Assembly: GCF_003002895.1 (NCBI RefSeq)
Contig: NZ_PVTI01000021.1
Span: forward strand, 1 to 64,000
DNA: 64,000 bases
From: Knoellia remsis
GTDB taxonomy: Bacteria > Actinomycetota > Actinomycetes > Actinomycetales > Dermatophilaceae
Reading direction: 5' to 3'
Translations under genes and position numbers: made by a program
Shown: positions 28,138 through 37,290 of the stretch, piece by piece
Layout of the letters: each line of letters opens with the position of its first letter
Position numbering within the stretch: the first letter of the stretch is position 1
Notes under the pieces: generated by a model
What the model was told of the DNA's origin: nothing
The model's database searches: none
What the model saw: the letters and a program-made list of their open reading frames with translations, nothing else

Positions 28138-28953
28138 TCATCCGACGTGCCGGGGCGACACGCGCAGGGGTGGCCCCGCGGGAGTGGCCGGCGACTTGAA
28201 CGCCAGCCAGACATAGGTGGGCACGAGCGGGAGCGTTGCCGCGAGGGCGCGTTCGGGCAGCCGTCCGACCCACTCGGGGATGACGTCGCCGCCCGAGAAC
28301 GCGGCGGGATCTGCGAGCACGGGCAGGGTGTAGTCCCAGACGTCGAAGTCGGCGAACATCCGCCGCAGCCCGGCGGGCGTGGCATACCGCTCGTAGTAGT
28401 GCTCGCCCTTGCCGGTGAGCCGCAGGTACCGGTCCGCCGCCCCTTGAGGCAGCCACGACAAGAACGGCAGCCGGTAGTGCGGCTCGATGACCTGCCACCG
28501 GTGCCCGATCCCGAGGTAGAGCACCCCGCCCGGTGCGAGCACCCGGTGGATGTCGGCGACGACGGCGTCGGGGTCGACGACGTGCTCGTAGATGTGGTTG
28601 AGCACGACGACGTCAACCGAGCCGTCCTCGAACGGCAGGTCCTCGCCGCGGGCGAGCCGGAAGTCGACGCGGTCGCCGAAGCGTTCGCGCGCCTTGGCCA
28701 GCCCGGGCTCGTCGATGTCCACGCCCGTCGTCCGCGCCCCGGCGAGGGCGAGCTCGTCGGCGATGAACCCGGCCGAGCAGCCGACGTCGACGGCGGTCAG
28801 ACCGGCGAGCGCACCGCCGGGGTCGGACGCGCTGCGACCCAGGCCGTGGGAGATGACCGAGATGAGCTTGGCGGCCTTGGTGCGGCGCGCCTCTTCGTCG
28901 AGCATCTTGTCCACGAGCTCGGAATAGGCGAGCTGCTCCTCGCGGTCGGTCAT
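28138..28953 (-). CDS. Class I SAM-dependent methyltransferase
   Basis: 271 residues. SAM-binding motif I is AVDVGCSAGFIADELA, followed by GVDIDEPGLAKARERFG, the motif-IV-like DVVVLNHIYEHVVDP and VLAPGGVLYLGIGH. An N-terminal helical part (SELVDKMLDEEARRTKAAKL) and a C-terminal hydrophobic segment are typical of surface-glycan or lipid-linked methyltransferases. Its ATG overlaps the flippase-like gene stop by four nt, placing it last in the operon GT2 - GT fusion - flippase-like - methyltransferase. Substrate unknown; a polyprenyl-linked glycan is likely from context. Confidence 0.85.
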   Translation of the reverse strand: MTDREEQLAYSELVDKMLDEEARRTKAAKLISVISHGLGRSASDPGGALAGLTAVDVGCSAGFIADELALAGARTTGVDIDEPGLAKARERFGDRVDFRLARGEDLPFEDGSVDVVVLNHIYEHVVDPDAVVADIHRVLAPGGVLYLGIGHRWQVIEPHYRLPFLSWLPQGAADRYLRLTGKGEHYYERYATPAGLRRMFADFDVWDYTLPVLADPAAFSGGDVIPEWVGRLPERALAATLPLVPTYVWLAFKSPATPAGPPLRVSPRHVG

Positions 28954-29906
28954 GGCGCCACCTCCTTCCGGCGTTCGGCGCGCGCACCGAGCAGGTGGTG
29001 CGAGCGCGCCCACAACCATCCCAGAGCCGCGACGACGACGTCGGCGACGACGCTGAAGAAGCGGGCGACGACGACGATGGTGAACGCCGCCGGGAAGGGC
29101 ATGAGCGCCCCGAGCAGCACCGCGAGAAGGCCGTCGCGCACCCCCACCCCGGCCGGCACGATGACCGAGAACATCCCGATGGCCGACGCGAGCGCGAACC
29201 CGCAGATCGACGTGACGACCATCGAGGTCACCGACCGCTCCGGCGCCATCGCGTCGGCGAGGGCGAGGATCGACAGCCCGGCCGCGAGCCACGCGAGGAC
29301 GAACCACAGTGTCGTCAGCCCGATCGCGGGCGCGGTGAGCTCGTGCTCGAGCGGCTCGCGCCGGAGGATCCGCAACGCCCGGGCGATGCCCCAGTTGAGC
29401 ACCCGCGGCCACAGCAGCAGCACCAACAGCACGGCCGGTGCGAACCACCACAGCGACCGCACCTCCCCCGTGCGCGCGAGCAGCAGCGGCACCGCCGGGA
29501 TCCCGACGATCGCTCCGGTGAGCACCGACAGCAGGATCGACAGCAGCCCGACGACGCCCGTGCGCCGGCGCGGCACCCCGAGCCGCGCCGCCATGTCTGC
29601 CTGCGCGACGACGCTCCACACGGACCCGGGCAGGTACTTGCCGAGCTGCCCGACGAAGAACACGCTCGCCCCCGCCGGCAGCGGCAGCCGGGTCCCGAGG
29701 TCGTTGAGCAGGACCCGCCAGCCGAGGTAGGAGAACACCGGCGCGAGCAGCGCCAGCACAAACGCCCCGAGCAGACGCGCACCCGCGATCTCGTGCAGGT
29801 GCGACGACACCTCGCTCCAGTTGCGCCACACCGCGACGACGACGGCGACGAGGACGAGCGCGGCGACGACGATCCGCACGACGTCGAGCAGGCGGCTGCG
29901 GTTCAT
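28950..29906 (-). CDS. Lysylphosphatidylglycerol-synthase TM-region/UPF0104 flippase-like protein
   Basis: 318-residue polytopic membrane protein with about eight hydrophobic segments. The family signatures GQLGKYLPGSVWSVVAQADMA and SVIVPAGVGVRDGLLAVLLG are those of the AglD/UPF0104 group, related to the MprF flippase domain. It probably moves or modifies lipid-linked intermediates. The ATG at 29906 is preferred over GTG 29912 because GAGG lies eight nt upstream of the ATG. It sits 10 nt after the GT fusion gene and overlaps the methyltransferase gene by four nt, so all are co-transcribed. Confidence 0.85.
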   Translation of the reverse strand: MNRSRLLDVVRIVVAALVLVAVVVAVWRNWSEVSSHLHEIAGARLLGAFVLALLAPVFSYLGWRVLLNDLGTRLPLPAGASVFFVGQLGKYLPGSVWSVVAQADMAARLGVPRRRTGVVGLLSILLSVLTGAIVGIPAVPLLLARTGEVRSLWWFAPAVLLVLLLWPRVLNWGIARALRILRREPLEHELTAPAIGLTTLWFVLAWLAAGLSILALADAMAPERSVTSMVVTSICGFALASAIGMFSVIVPAGVGVRDGLLAVLLGALMPFPAAFTIVVVARFFSVVADVVVAALGWLWARSHHLLGARAERRKEVAP

Positions 29907-29916
29907 GCTCACCGCC

Positions 29917-31896
29917 TCACTTGCGCCGGAACGTCAGTCGCAGGATCCCGTATGCCGGTGCCGCGCCTGCGCGCCGGCCCGCCGGTGTCGTCGCGCGCAC
30001 CTCGCGCGCCGAGGCGGAGGCCTCGCGCAGCCGCTCGGTGATGTCGCCGTCGAAGTCGCCGACGAGGACGAGCCCGAGGTCGTCGGCGCGGGCGATGATG
30101 CCGCGCACGTCGGCGGGCCGGATCGCCCACTGCGGGTCGTCGTCGCCGATGGGGATGGTGATGACGAGCAGCCCGCCGGAGCGCAGCGCCCACGACGCCT
30201 GGCCGACGGCGTGGTCGACGTCGTCGGCCCCGCACCCGCCCGGGTGCAGCCGGGCGATGACGTCGAGGCTCGCGGTGTCGACGTCGAGCACCTCGACCGA
30301 GGTCCGACGCCCGGTGAGCTCGAGCTCGACCGGGGCGAAGCCCAGCGTGCGCAGCCACCTCGAGAACGGCGACCGGGTGCCGGACTCGTCGACGACCACG
30401 CCGGCCCGGCGCCCGTCGTCGCCGATGCGCAGCACCGCGGCGACCGCGCCGAGCGCCGCCCACGCGGCGACCGCGTCGGAGCAGCGCGGAAGGCCGAGCT
30501 CGCGCGCGAGCGCCTGGGCATCGAGCGCCTCCGCGTCGAGGGCGAGGGCGTCGGAGGGCCGCACCCACTCGGGCAGGTCGGCCGGTCGCAGGTCGACCCG
30601 CTTGCGGCGCCGCAGCCGAGCCGCGGTGACGAGGTCCTTGGCCCGCTGGACCGGCGTGTCCGGCGGCGGCTCGGCCGTGGGCAGGTCGCCGGCGGCATCG
30701 GTCTCGGCACTCGCGAGCGCCTCGATCCCGCCGACGTAGTGCGCCCACGGCCCCGACAGGTCGGGTGGGCGCACCTGCGAACGCAGCTGTGCGGCATACG
30801 TCCTGTCGGAGAGGCGGCGCAGCGCCTCGACGAGCGCGGCCCGGTCGTTCGGCGGGACGAGCAGGCCGTCGACGCCGTCGCGCACCTGTGCGCCGAAGGT
30901 CCCGACGTGGGTGGCGAGGACGGGCAGGCCGTGGCGGTTGGCGAGGAGGACGTTCTGCGACGCGGTGGCGTGCCGGTAGGTCAGGGCGAGGACGTCGTGG
31001 TGCGCCAGGAGCGAGGCGATCCGGTCGGCGGGCACGTAGCCGCCGTGTACCTCGACGCGGCCCTCGAGGCGCGGGTCGGCGGCGAGCTCCTTGACGCGGC
31101 GCCCGCTCTCGCCCCACATCTCCCCCGCGACGGTGAGGCGCAGGTCTGGCACGTCGCGCAGGGCGTCGAGGAGCAGGTCGATGCCCTTGTAATCGCGCAC
31201 GATGCCGAGCGACAGCAGCCGTGTCGGACCCGTCGAGTCGACGTGCGGCTCCGGCGGCCCGCCCGGCAGGTGGGGCGGCAGGTCGAGCTCGCGCACGTGC
31301 CCGGCGCCGAGCTCGGTGGCGAGCTTGGCCTGGGAGTCGGAGTGGACGACGACGGAGTCGACGCGGCGGAACAGCGCCTCCATGAGCTGGCGGTCTCCCG
31401 GCCTCGACTCGTGCGGGAGGACGTTGTGGGTGATGACGATCGAGCGGGGCCCGAGGCCGCTGCTCGACGTGCGCCCGACACCGGCCGCGCGCAGCACGGC
31501 GAGGTGCGAGGGCACCGCCTGCGGGATGACGTGGACGACGATGATCGCGTCCATGCCGCGCAGCCGCCGGCCGGTGCGCACCCACGTGTCCGGCCGCGCC
31601 CACGACAGCGCGCGGATCGTGCGCGGGAACGGCTCGACGTCCGGCGCACCCCCGGGCACGGCCTGCTCGCCGGGGTAGAGCAGCGAGGGGTAGAGGTGGC
31701 TCCACGACACGAGCGTCACGTCGTGGCCCGCCTCGGCGAGCTCGTGGCACAGCTCTGTCGTGTGCGAGGCGACGCCGCCCTTGTAGGGGTGGGTCGGTCC
31801 GACGACGGCGAGCCGCAGCGACGCCGGGCCGGACCCGCCCGAGCCGGCCCCCTCCGCCTCCGTCACTGATTCGGGCCGAGTTCCCTTGTCAGACAC
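29917..31896 (-). CDS. Fusion of a GT4-type glycosyltransferase with a C-terminal methyltransferase-like domain
   Basis: 659 residues. Residues about 25-410 are a GT-B glycosyltransferase: VVGPTHPYKGGVASHTTELC at the N-terminus, LSLGIVRDYKGIDLLLDAL after the linker, and HATASQNVLLANRHGLPVLAT with the NDP-binding region. A linker (410-440) leads to a Rossmann-like C-terminal half: GAVAAVLRIGDDG, VEVLDVDTASLDVIARL, WALRSGGLLVITIPIGDDDP and GLVLVGDFDGDI. This part resembles the core of class I methyltransferases but lacks a clear glycine-rich motif I. The GTG at 31896 overlaps the GT2 gene by eight nt. It probably builds a methylated or otherwise modified lipid-linked glycan with its operon partners. 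Confidence 0.8.
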   Translation of the reverse strand: MSDKGTRPESVTEAEGAGSGGSGPASLRLAVVGPTHPYKGGVASHTTELCHELAEAGHDVTLVSWSHLYPSLLYPGEQAVPGGAPDVEPFPRTIRALSWARPDTWVRTGRRLRGMDAIIVVHVIPQAVPSHLAVLRAAGVGRTSSSGLGPRSIVITHNVLPHESRPGDRQLMEALFRRVDSVVVHSDSQAKLATELGAGHVRELDLPPHLPGGPPEPHVDSTGPTRLLSLGIVRDYKGIDLLLDALRDVPDLRLTVAGEMWGESGRRVKELAADPRLEGRVEVHGGYVPADRIASLLAHHDVLALTYRHATASQNVLLANRHGLPVLATHVGTFGAQVRDGVDGLLVPPNDRAALVEALRRLSDRTYAAQLRSQVRPPDLSGPWAHYVGGIEALASAETDAAGDLPTAEPPPDTPVQRAKDLVTAARLRRRKRVDLRPADLPEWVRPSDALALDAEALDAQALARELGLPRCSDAVAAWAALGAVAAVLRIGDDGRRAGVVVDESGTRSPFSRWLRTLGFAPVELELTGRRTSVEVLDVDTASLDVIARLHPGGCGADDVDHAVGQASWALRSGGLLVITIPIGDDDPQWAIRPADVRGIIARADDLGLVLVGDFDGDITERLREASASAREVRATTPAGRRAGAAPAYGILRLTFRRK

Positions 31897-32932
31897 CGTC
31901 TCTGGACCTCACCACGAGGTCGGAGAGCAGGGCGAGGGAGGCGATCATCAGGCCGCTCACGAAGAGCAGGACCGTGTTGGCCGGGAAGTAGAACGGGTGG
32001 CGCACCATGTCGACGATGCCCTTGACGACCCCGATGATGATGAGCCACAGCGCCGGAGGCATGAGCACCTTGAGCGGGTCGAAGTACATGACCATCCGCA
32101 GCACCTGGAGGATGTATCGGTAGGCGTCGCGGACGAAGTGGAACTTGCTCACGCCCTCGCGCTTGGCGTACTTCGTGTCGACGTACTTGATGTCGTGCTG
32201 GTTGGACAGGAACGCGATGGTGATCGTCGTGACGCACGAGAACCCCGCCGGCAGCAGCCGCAGGTAGGGCAGCGACACCTCGCGCCGGAACGCGCGCAGG
32301 CCGCTGTTGAGGTCCGGGATCTTCGTCTTGGTCAGCCACTCGGCGACCTTGCGGATGAACCACTTCGCGGGGACCCGGGCCCACTTGTGCGTGCCCTCCT
32401 CGGTCGTGCGCGCGCCGACGACCTGGTCGTAGCTCGCGTCGTCGCGCAGGATGCGGACGAGCTCGGGGATGCGCTCGTTCTCGTAGGTCATGTCCGCGTC
32501 GGTCCACACGACGATCTCGCCGTATGCCGCCTGTGTCCCGATGCGTCGCGCGGTGCCGGAGCCGCCGTTGCGCCGGAACGGCATGACCCGGATGTTGGCG
32601 AAGTCCCGGGCCGCCTGCTGCAGCACCTCGAGGGTGTCGTCGGTCGAGGCGTCGTCGATGCACAGCAGCTCGTAGGTGAACTCGCTGGCGTTCATCGCGG
32701 CCGTGATCCGGTCGATCTCGCGCAGGACGTGGGCACCCTCGTTGTAGCAGGGCAGCACGATCGTGACGTAGGGCCGGGGCGAGCCGTCCTCGAGCACCGC
32801 CGGTCGCGGGTCACGGTGGGTGCCGCCCCGGGCGCTCGGGTCGTCGCCGCTGCCAGCCAGCTCGCCCGAGCGGACCGCGATGCGCTCGGTCGGGGCGGCG
32901 GGGATGAGCTCGGTCTCGGGGTGCTCGTTCAT
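31889..32932 (-). CDS. GT2 polyprenyl-phosphate glycosyltransferase (DPM1/GtrB-like)
   Basis: 347 residues. The cytoplasmic GT-A domain contains VTIVLPCYNEGAHVLREIDRI, LCIDDASTDDTLEVL, RRNGGSGTARRIGTQAA, the metal-binding VVWTDADMTYENERIPEL (DAD) and DLNSGLRAFRREV. Two or three C-terminal hydrophobic segments (WLIIIGVVKGIVDM; NTVLLFVSGLMIASLALLSDL) anchor it. Such enzymes charge undecaprenyl phosphate with a hexose. The ATG at 32932 is chosen; ten upstream codons are open. It is first gene of the glycan operon running to 28138. Confidence 0.9.
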   Translation of the reverse strand: MNEHPETELIPAAPTERIAVRSGELAGSGDDPSARGGTHRDPRPAVLEDGSPRPYVTIVLPCYNEGAHVLREIDRITAAMNASEFTYELLCIDDASTDDTLEVLQQAARDFANIRVMPFRRNGGSGTARRIGTQAAYGEIVVWTDADMTYENERIPELVRILRDDASYDQVVGARTTEEGTHKWARVPAKWFIRKVAEWLTKTKIPDLNSGLRAFRREVSLPYLRLLPAGFSCVTTITIAFLSNQHDIKYVDTKYAKREGVSKFHFVRDAYRYILQVLRMVMYFDPLKVLMPPALWLIIIGVVKGIVDMVRHPFYFPANTVLLFVSGLMIASLALLSDLVVRSRDGV

Positions 32933-33006
32933 CGCTGCCGAGCGTACCCGTCGCGCGAGCACCGTCCGGCCACCGTCGCGCCCGCCGGGCGCGTGCCGCC
33001 GCGCAC

Positions 33007-33012
33007 TAGCCT
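33007..33012 (+). promoter_or_regulatory. -10 box (TAGCCT), leaderless TRIC promoter
   Basis: TAGCCT ends six nt before the GTG at 33019. Confidence 0.55.
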
Positions 33013-33018
33013 GTGCGC

Positions 33019-33648
33019 GTGAGCTCGCTGGCCATCCCCGTCTGGCTCGACGTCGTCGCCGTCGGGTTCGGCGGCCTCGCCGGCGCGCTCGCGGCCCGGC
33101 GCCAGGGGTTCGACATCGTCGGCGTGCTCTTCCTCGCCGTCATCGGCGGGCTCGGCGGCGCCCTGCTGCGCGACCTCCTCCTCCAGGTGCCGGTCCGGGC
33201 GCTCACGTCCCCGTGGCTGCTGCCGTCGGCCTTCGTCGGCGGCGTGCTCGTCGCTCCGCTGCTCAAGGTCGTCGGGCCGCTGCGGTTCCGCCGCGACGTC
33301 GCCTTCACGCTCCTCGACGCGATGTCGCTGGCGCTCTACTCGGTCCTCGGCACCGACCGCGCCATGACCGTGGGCCTGCCGGTCATCTCGTGCATCTTCG
33401 TCGGGGTGGTCGCCGGGGTCGGCGGCGCACTCATCCGCGACGTCCTCATCAACACGACGCCCGAGCACTTCAAGCCGGGCTCGTTCTATGTCCTCGCGGC
33501 CCTCCCCGGCTGCGTCTCCTACTACGTCCTGCGCACCCTCGAGCTGCCCGTGCTGGTGTCGGCGCTCGTGTCGATCAGCGTCGTCATCGCCGTGCGCATG
33601 TCGTCGTGGTCGCTCGACTGGCAGACCGGCACGCGGAGGTCGCGATGA
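33019..33648 (+). CDS. Trimeric intracellular cation (TRIC) channel family protein, UPF0126
   Basis: 209-residue membrane protein with the internal two-fold repeat of the family: IGGLGGALLRDLLLQVPVRAL in the first half and VGGALIRDVLINTTPEHF in the second, each flanked by hydrophobic helices (about seven in total). Bacterial TRIC homologues form K+-permeable homotrimers. GTG 33019 is preferred over GTG 33013 because a -10 box lies six nt upstream of it. The stop overlaps the GyrI-like gene (ATGA). Confidence 0.9.
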   Translation: MSSLAIPVWLDVVAVGFGGLAGALAARRQGFDIVGVLFLAVIGGLGGALLRDLLLQVPVRALTSPWLLPSAFVGGVLVAPLLKVVGPLRFRRDVAFTLLDAMSLALYSVLGTDRAMTVGLPVISCIFVGVVAGVGGALIRDVLINTTPEHFKPGSFYVLAALPGCVSYYVLRTLELPVLVSALVSISVVIAVRMSSWSLDWQTGTRRSR

Positions 33649-34259
33649 CAATCGACGTCAAGAAGGAGTACCGCGAGCTCTACGCCCCGAAGCCCGACGA
33701 CTTCGTCCTCGTCGACGTCCCGACGCTGACCTACCTCGCCGTCGACGGCCACGGCGACCCCAACGTGAGCGAGGACCACGCCGCCGCGGTGCAGGCGCTA
33801 TACAGCGCGGCATACGCCGTGAAGTTCGCGTCGAAGGCCGTCGGCCTGGACTTCGTCGTCGGCCCCCTCGAAGGGCTCTGGACGAGCGCGGACCCGACGG
33901 CCTTCGTCGACCGGCGCAAGGCGGAGTGGGACTGGACGATGCTCATCCACCTGCCGGCCGCCGTCGCGGCGGACTCGCTCGCGGCCGGTGTCGCCGCGGC
34001 GCGGGCGAAGAAGCCCGCGCTGCCCCTCGAGCGGGTCGACGTCCGGCAGCTCACGGAGGGCCCGAGCCTGCAGATCCTCCACGTCGGCAGCTACGACGAC
34101 GAGGGCCCCACCCTGGCCCGGCTGCACGACACGGTCATGCCGGAGCGCGGGCTGACGTTCAACGGGCCCCACCACGAGGTCTACCTCGGCGACCCGCGGC
34201 GCGTCCCGCCCGAACGGCTGAGGACGGTGCTGCGCCAGCCGGTGCGTCCGGCCGACTGA
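33645..34259 (+). CDS. GyrI-like small-molecule-binding domain protein
   Basis: 204 residues consisting of one GyrI-like (SBP_bac/AraC effector-type) domain: KKEYRELYAPKPDDFVLVDV, TYLAVDGHGDPN, EGLWTSADPTAFV, then LQILHVGSYDDEGPTLARLH and HHEVYLGDPRRVPPERLRTV. Stand-alone members are thought to bind hydrophobic or cationic ligands, and some hydrolyse cyclopropanoid or furanyl compounds. There is no DNA-binding domain. The ATG at 33645 overlaps the TRIC stop by four nt and has GGAGG upstream. Confidence 0.85.
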   Translation: MTIDVKKEYRELYAPKPDDFVLVDVPTLTYLAVDGHGDPNVSEDHAAAVQALYSAAYAVKFASKAVGLDFVVGPLEGLWTSADPTAFVDRRKAEWDWTMLIHLPAAVAADSLAAGVAAARAKKPALPLERVDVRQLTEGPSLQILHVGSYDDEGPTLARLHDTVMPERGLTFNGPHHEVYLGDPRRVPPERLRTVLRQPVRPAD

Positions 34260-34337
34260 CCGCCCCGCTGCCCTCCGTGGTGTCGGCGCGTGGGCCGGTA
34301 TGCCGTCCGCGCACCTCGTGTGGGAATGTGTGTGTCC

Positions 34338-35126
34338 GTGGACACAGCAGCCGTGCTCGACCTCCTGAAGCAGGTGGCCGCCGAGGTCATCACCCCGCGG
34401 TTCCGGGCCCTCGCCGACGGCGAGGTCATCGAGAAGAACCCCGGCGACCTCGTCACGGTCGCCGACCGCGAGGCGGAGGTGCTCCTCACGGAGGCGCTGC
34501 TCACGGCATACCCGGACGCGGTCGTCCTCGGTGAGGAGGCGCATGCCGCCGACCCGAGCGTGCTCGAGCGCTACCTCGCCGCCGACCACGCGTTCACCGT
34601 CGACCCCGTCGACGGCACGAAGAACTTCGTCCACGGCTCCCCCGACCACGCCGTCATGGTCGCCGAGACCCGCGGCGGCGAGACCGTCCGCGGGTGGATC
34701 TGGCAGCCGGAGCACGGCGTCGCCTGGGTCGCCGAGCGCGGCGCAGGCGTCGAGCGCAACGGCGAGAAGGTCACCCGTGAGCCGGTCGCGGACGGCACCC
34801 CGCCACGTGGGGCGACCTCGATCTGGTCCCTGCGCGGTCACGAGCTCGCCGACCTGCCGGCGCTGCGACCGTCATGGGTCTGCTGCGGCGTCGACTACCC
34901 CAAGCTCATCCAGGGCGAGGTCGACTACGTCCTCTACAGCCGCTCGAATGCATGGGACCACGCGCCGGGTTCGCTCATGGTCTCCGAGGCCGGTGGGCAC
35001 GTCGGCCACTTCGACGGCACGGACTACGGCCCGCGCTCGACCCAGCCCGGCATCATCGTCGCGGCCGACCCGGTGGCCTACGGCGCGGTGCAGCGCCGAC
35101 TGCCTGCCGATCTCGTGAGCCGCTGA
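34338..35126 (+). CDS. Inositol-monophosphatase-family phosphatase
   Basis: 262 residues of the Li+-sensitive IMPase superfamily. Metal ligands are visible in GEEAHAAD (Glu), FTVDPVDGTKNFVHG (DPxDGT) and the C-terminal NAWDHAPGSLMVSEAGG (WD..P). The substrate could be inositol-1-P, histidinol-P (HisN) or another sugar phosphate; sequence alone does not decide. Several in-frame starts crowd the N-terminus (ATG 34326, GTG 34332, GTG 34338). I take 34338, giving VDTAAVLDLL. A GTATGCCG motif with its GTCCGC extension lies just upstream at 34298. Confidence 0.87.
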   Translation: MDTAAVLDLLKQVAAEVITPRFRALADGEVIEKNPGDLVTVADREAEVLLTEALLTAYPDAVVLGEEAHAADPSVLERYLAADHAFTVDPVDGTKNFVHGSPDHAVMVAETRGGETVRGWIWQPEHGVAWVAERGAGVERNGEKVTREPVADGTPPRGATSIWSLRGHELADLPALRPSWVCCGVDYPKLIQGEVDYVLYSRSNAWDHAPGSLMVSEAGGHVGHFDGTDYGPRSTQPGIIVAADPVAYGAVQRRLPADLVSR

Positions 35127-35133
35127 CGCCCGC

Positions 35134-37254
35134 TCAGCCCTCGGGCGCGGCTGCCGGCGCCGGCGCCGGCGCCGTCCAGACCTCGAGGGAGATTGGCGCG
35201 AGCCCGTCGGGACGACGCTCGAGCAGCCGCTCGTCCTCGGCAACGAAGGTGTCGCTCACCTGACGAACCCCGTCTGCCTGCAACGCCTCCAGAGCCTGCG
35301 GACCCTCGGCCGCGAGGAGCACGAGCCGGCCGCCGTTCGCGCGGACGGCTGCCCCGATGGTGGCAACGGTCTGCGCGAGGCGCGCCGGGTCCTGCTGCAG
35401 CGCCCGGGTCGTCGAGAGCGACGGGACGCCGCATTGCCCGCGCAGCACCTGGGGCCACTCGTTCGCGGCGCGCGAGTCGACGGCGAGGACGACGTCTCCG
35501 GGCTCGAAGGACCGGCACACCCCCTCGACCGCGGCGAGCGCGCCCGCCTCGACCCGCTCCGCCCGGTGGGGCCAGGTCGCGGCGGCCGTCGGGACGAGCA
35601 TCGCGAGCGACAGCCCGGCACCGACGGTGGCCGCAACGCCGACGGGAGCGCGCCGGGAGAGGTGGCGGACGGCATACGCGGCTGCCGCGACGCAGAGGAC
35701 GACGACGAACGGCAGCACGATGAGCAGGCGCCGCTCCGCCCACGGGTGGTCCGGCGTGATCCCGGGTCGCCACAGGGTGAGGACGCTCGACCCGGCAGCG
35801 ACGAGGAGCGGTCCGGTCCACGCCGGCAGCACCTCGCCACGCGTCCACCGCGCCGTGGCGGTCCGGACCGCCCAGGCGAGCGCGGCCAGCGCGATGACGA
35901 GGGCCGGGACGCCGACCCACCACGACAGCCACACGACGGTCTGCTCGGCATAGGTGCGTCCGCCGTCGACGGTGAGGCCCTGGCGCAGCTGAAGCCCGGC
36001 GACGACCCGCGAGCCGGGGTCGTCGGGCGACTGGCGCACGGTCTGCCACAGCGGCCGGCTCGCGAGGAACAACCCGACAAGGACGACCACGCCAGCGAGC
36101 GCATCCGGCAGGTGACGCGAGATGTGTTGCGGCACAGTGGCTCCGCGGCGCTGCCACCACAGCAGCGCTCCTGAGGCGAGCGCCATGAGCACGGTGAGGG
36201 CGACGAGCGGGACGAGGCTGGCGGCGATCGTCCCGAGGTACTGGTTCGACAGCCACAGCGCCGCCCCGAACGCGAGCAGCGTCGACAGCCCGGCGCCGAC
36301 GAGCGTGGCCCGCGGCCACCGCTGCCCCTGCGCCAGCGCGAGTGCCGCGACGGGGACGAGGAGCATCGTCTCGCGCAGCCCGTCGATGCGGACGAGCGCC
36401 GTGCCGCCCACGAGGACGCCCGCGAGCAGCGCGGCTCGGCCGACGACGCCGTCGCGTCCCTCCCGGGCGGCGACGACGAGGGCGAGCAGGCCACCCCCCA
36501 GCGTGACCATCGCCAACGGCTCCGAGTAGGTCGCCCGCGCCGTGTGCAGCACGGGGAAGAGCAGCGCCACGCCGAGCGCCGCGAGCGGCGACCACCGCGC
36601 CCCGGCGCTGCGCGCCGCGAGCAACCCGATGGCGAGGATGCCGAGTGCGGACGCGACCGCCGGCAGCAGCATGGCCCCCGCCGGGCCGCCGAGCCACACC
36701 CCGAGCGACCACACCGCTCCCGGTCCGATGACGAACTGCGGCTGGACAGAAGGTTTCTCGTCGGTCCCGGTCTCATAGAACGCGGGGCTCGCCAGGGTCA
36801 CCCCGTCGAGAGCGAGCACCGCGGGCCCGCCGACCGACGCGGGGTCGACGGGCACGACGCGGCGATGCGTCTGCGCCATCGAGATCCCCGCTTGGAGGTT
36901 GCTCGCGGCATCGCGACGCGGCAGCACCTGCTCCGAGTGCGTCGCCGCCGTCCACACCCCGGCGCCCAGCGCCACGGCCGCGAGGAGGCCAGCGGTCCAC
37001 AGGGGCAGCGGACGGGCCGGTATGCCGTTCGCCCACCAGCCGCAGCCCGCCGCGGCGAGCGCTGCGAGCGGCAGGACGAGCCACGGGAACCACGCACCGA
37101 GACCGGCGAGGACGACCGCGAGGAGCGACATGACGACGACCCAGGTGGCCGCCCCGAGCACGAGCGTCTGGAGCCACCGGCCCGCCCGGTGCTCACCGAC
37201 GGTCGCCGGCAGGTCCTCGTCAGCGGTCGGGTGGGCCGACGGCGGGTGGCTCAT
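35134..37254 (-). CDS. Large polytopic membrane protein with C-terminal soluble domain (GT-like, unknown)
   Basis: 706 residues. After a short cytoplasmic N-terminus there are about twelve hydrophobic segments, starting at TLVLGAATWVVVMSLLAVVL, with extended polar loops such as LPRRDAASNLQAGISMAQTH. The C-terminal 150 residues (VCRSFEPGDVVLAVDSRAANEWPQ...) form a soluble domain. Topology resembles GT-C glycosyltransferases or mannosyltransferases, and ARATYSEPLAMVTLGGG with ETMLLVPVAAL is suggestive, but I cannot assign a family securely. The ATG at 37254 is divergent from the TIGR03089 gene, with only 36 nt between starts. Confidence 0.75.
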   Translation of the reverse strand: MSHPPSAHPTADEDLPATVGEHRAGRWLQTLVLGAATWVVVMSLLAVVLAGLGAWFPWLVLPLAALAAAGCGWWANGIPARPLPLWTAGLLAAVALGAGVWTAATHSEQVLPRRDAASNLQAGISMAQTHRRVVPVDPASVGGPAVLALDGVTLASPAFYETGTDEKPSVQPQFVIGPGAVWSLGVWLGGPAGAMLLPAVASALGILAIGLLAARSAGARWSPLAALGVALLFPVLHTARATYSEPLAMVTLGGGLLALVVAAREGRDGVVGRAALLAGVLVGGTALVRIDGLRETMLLVPVAALALAQGQRWPRATLVGAGLSTLLAFGAALWLSNQYLGTIAASLVPLVALTVLMALASGALLWWQRRGATVPQHISRHLPDALAGVVVLVGLFLASRPLWQTVRQSPDDPGSRVVAGLQLRQGLTVDGGRTYAEQTVVWLSWWVGVPALVIALAALAWAVRTATARWTRGEVLPAWTGPLLVAAGSSVLTLWRPGITPDHPWAERRLLIVLPFVVVLCVAAAAYAVRHLSRRAPVGVAATVGAGLSLAMLVPTAAATWPHRAERVEAGALAAVEGVCRSFEPGDVVLAVDSRAANEWPQVLRGQCGVPSLSTTRALQQDPARLAQTVATIGAAVRANGGRLVLLAAEGPQALEALQADGVRQVSDTFVAEDERLLERRPDGLAPISLEVWTAPAPAPAAAPEG

Positions 37255-37278
37255 GGACGGCAACGCTAGCGGGGCACC

Positions 37279-37284
37279 TACCCT
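37279..37284 (+). promoter_or_regulatory. -10 box (TACCCT), leaderless TIGR03089 promoter
   Basis: TACCCT ends six nt before the GTG at 37291. Confidence 0.55.
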
Positions 37285-37290
37285 GCAGAG

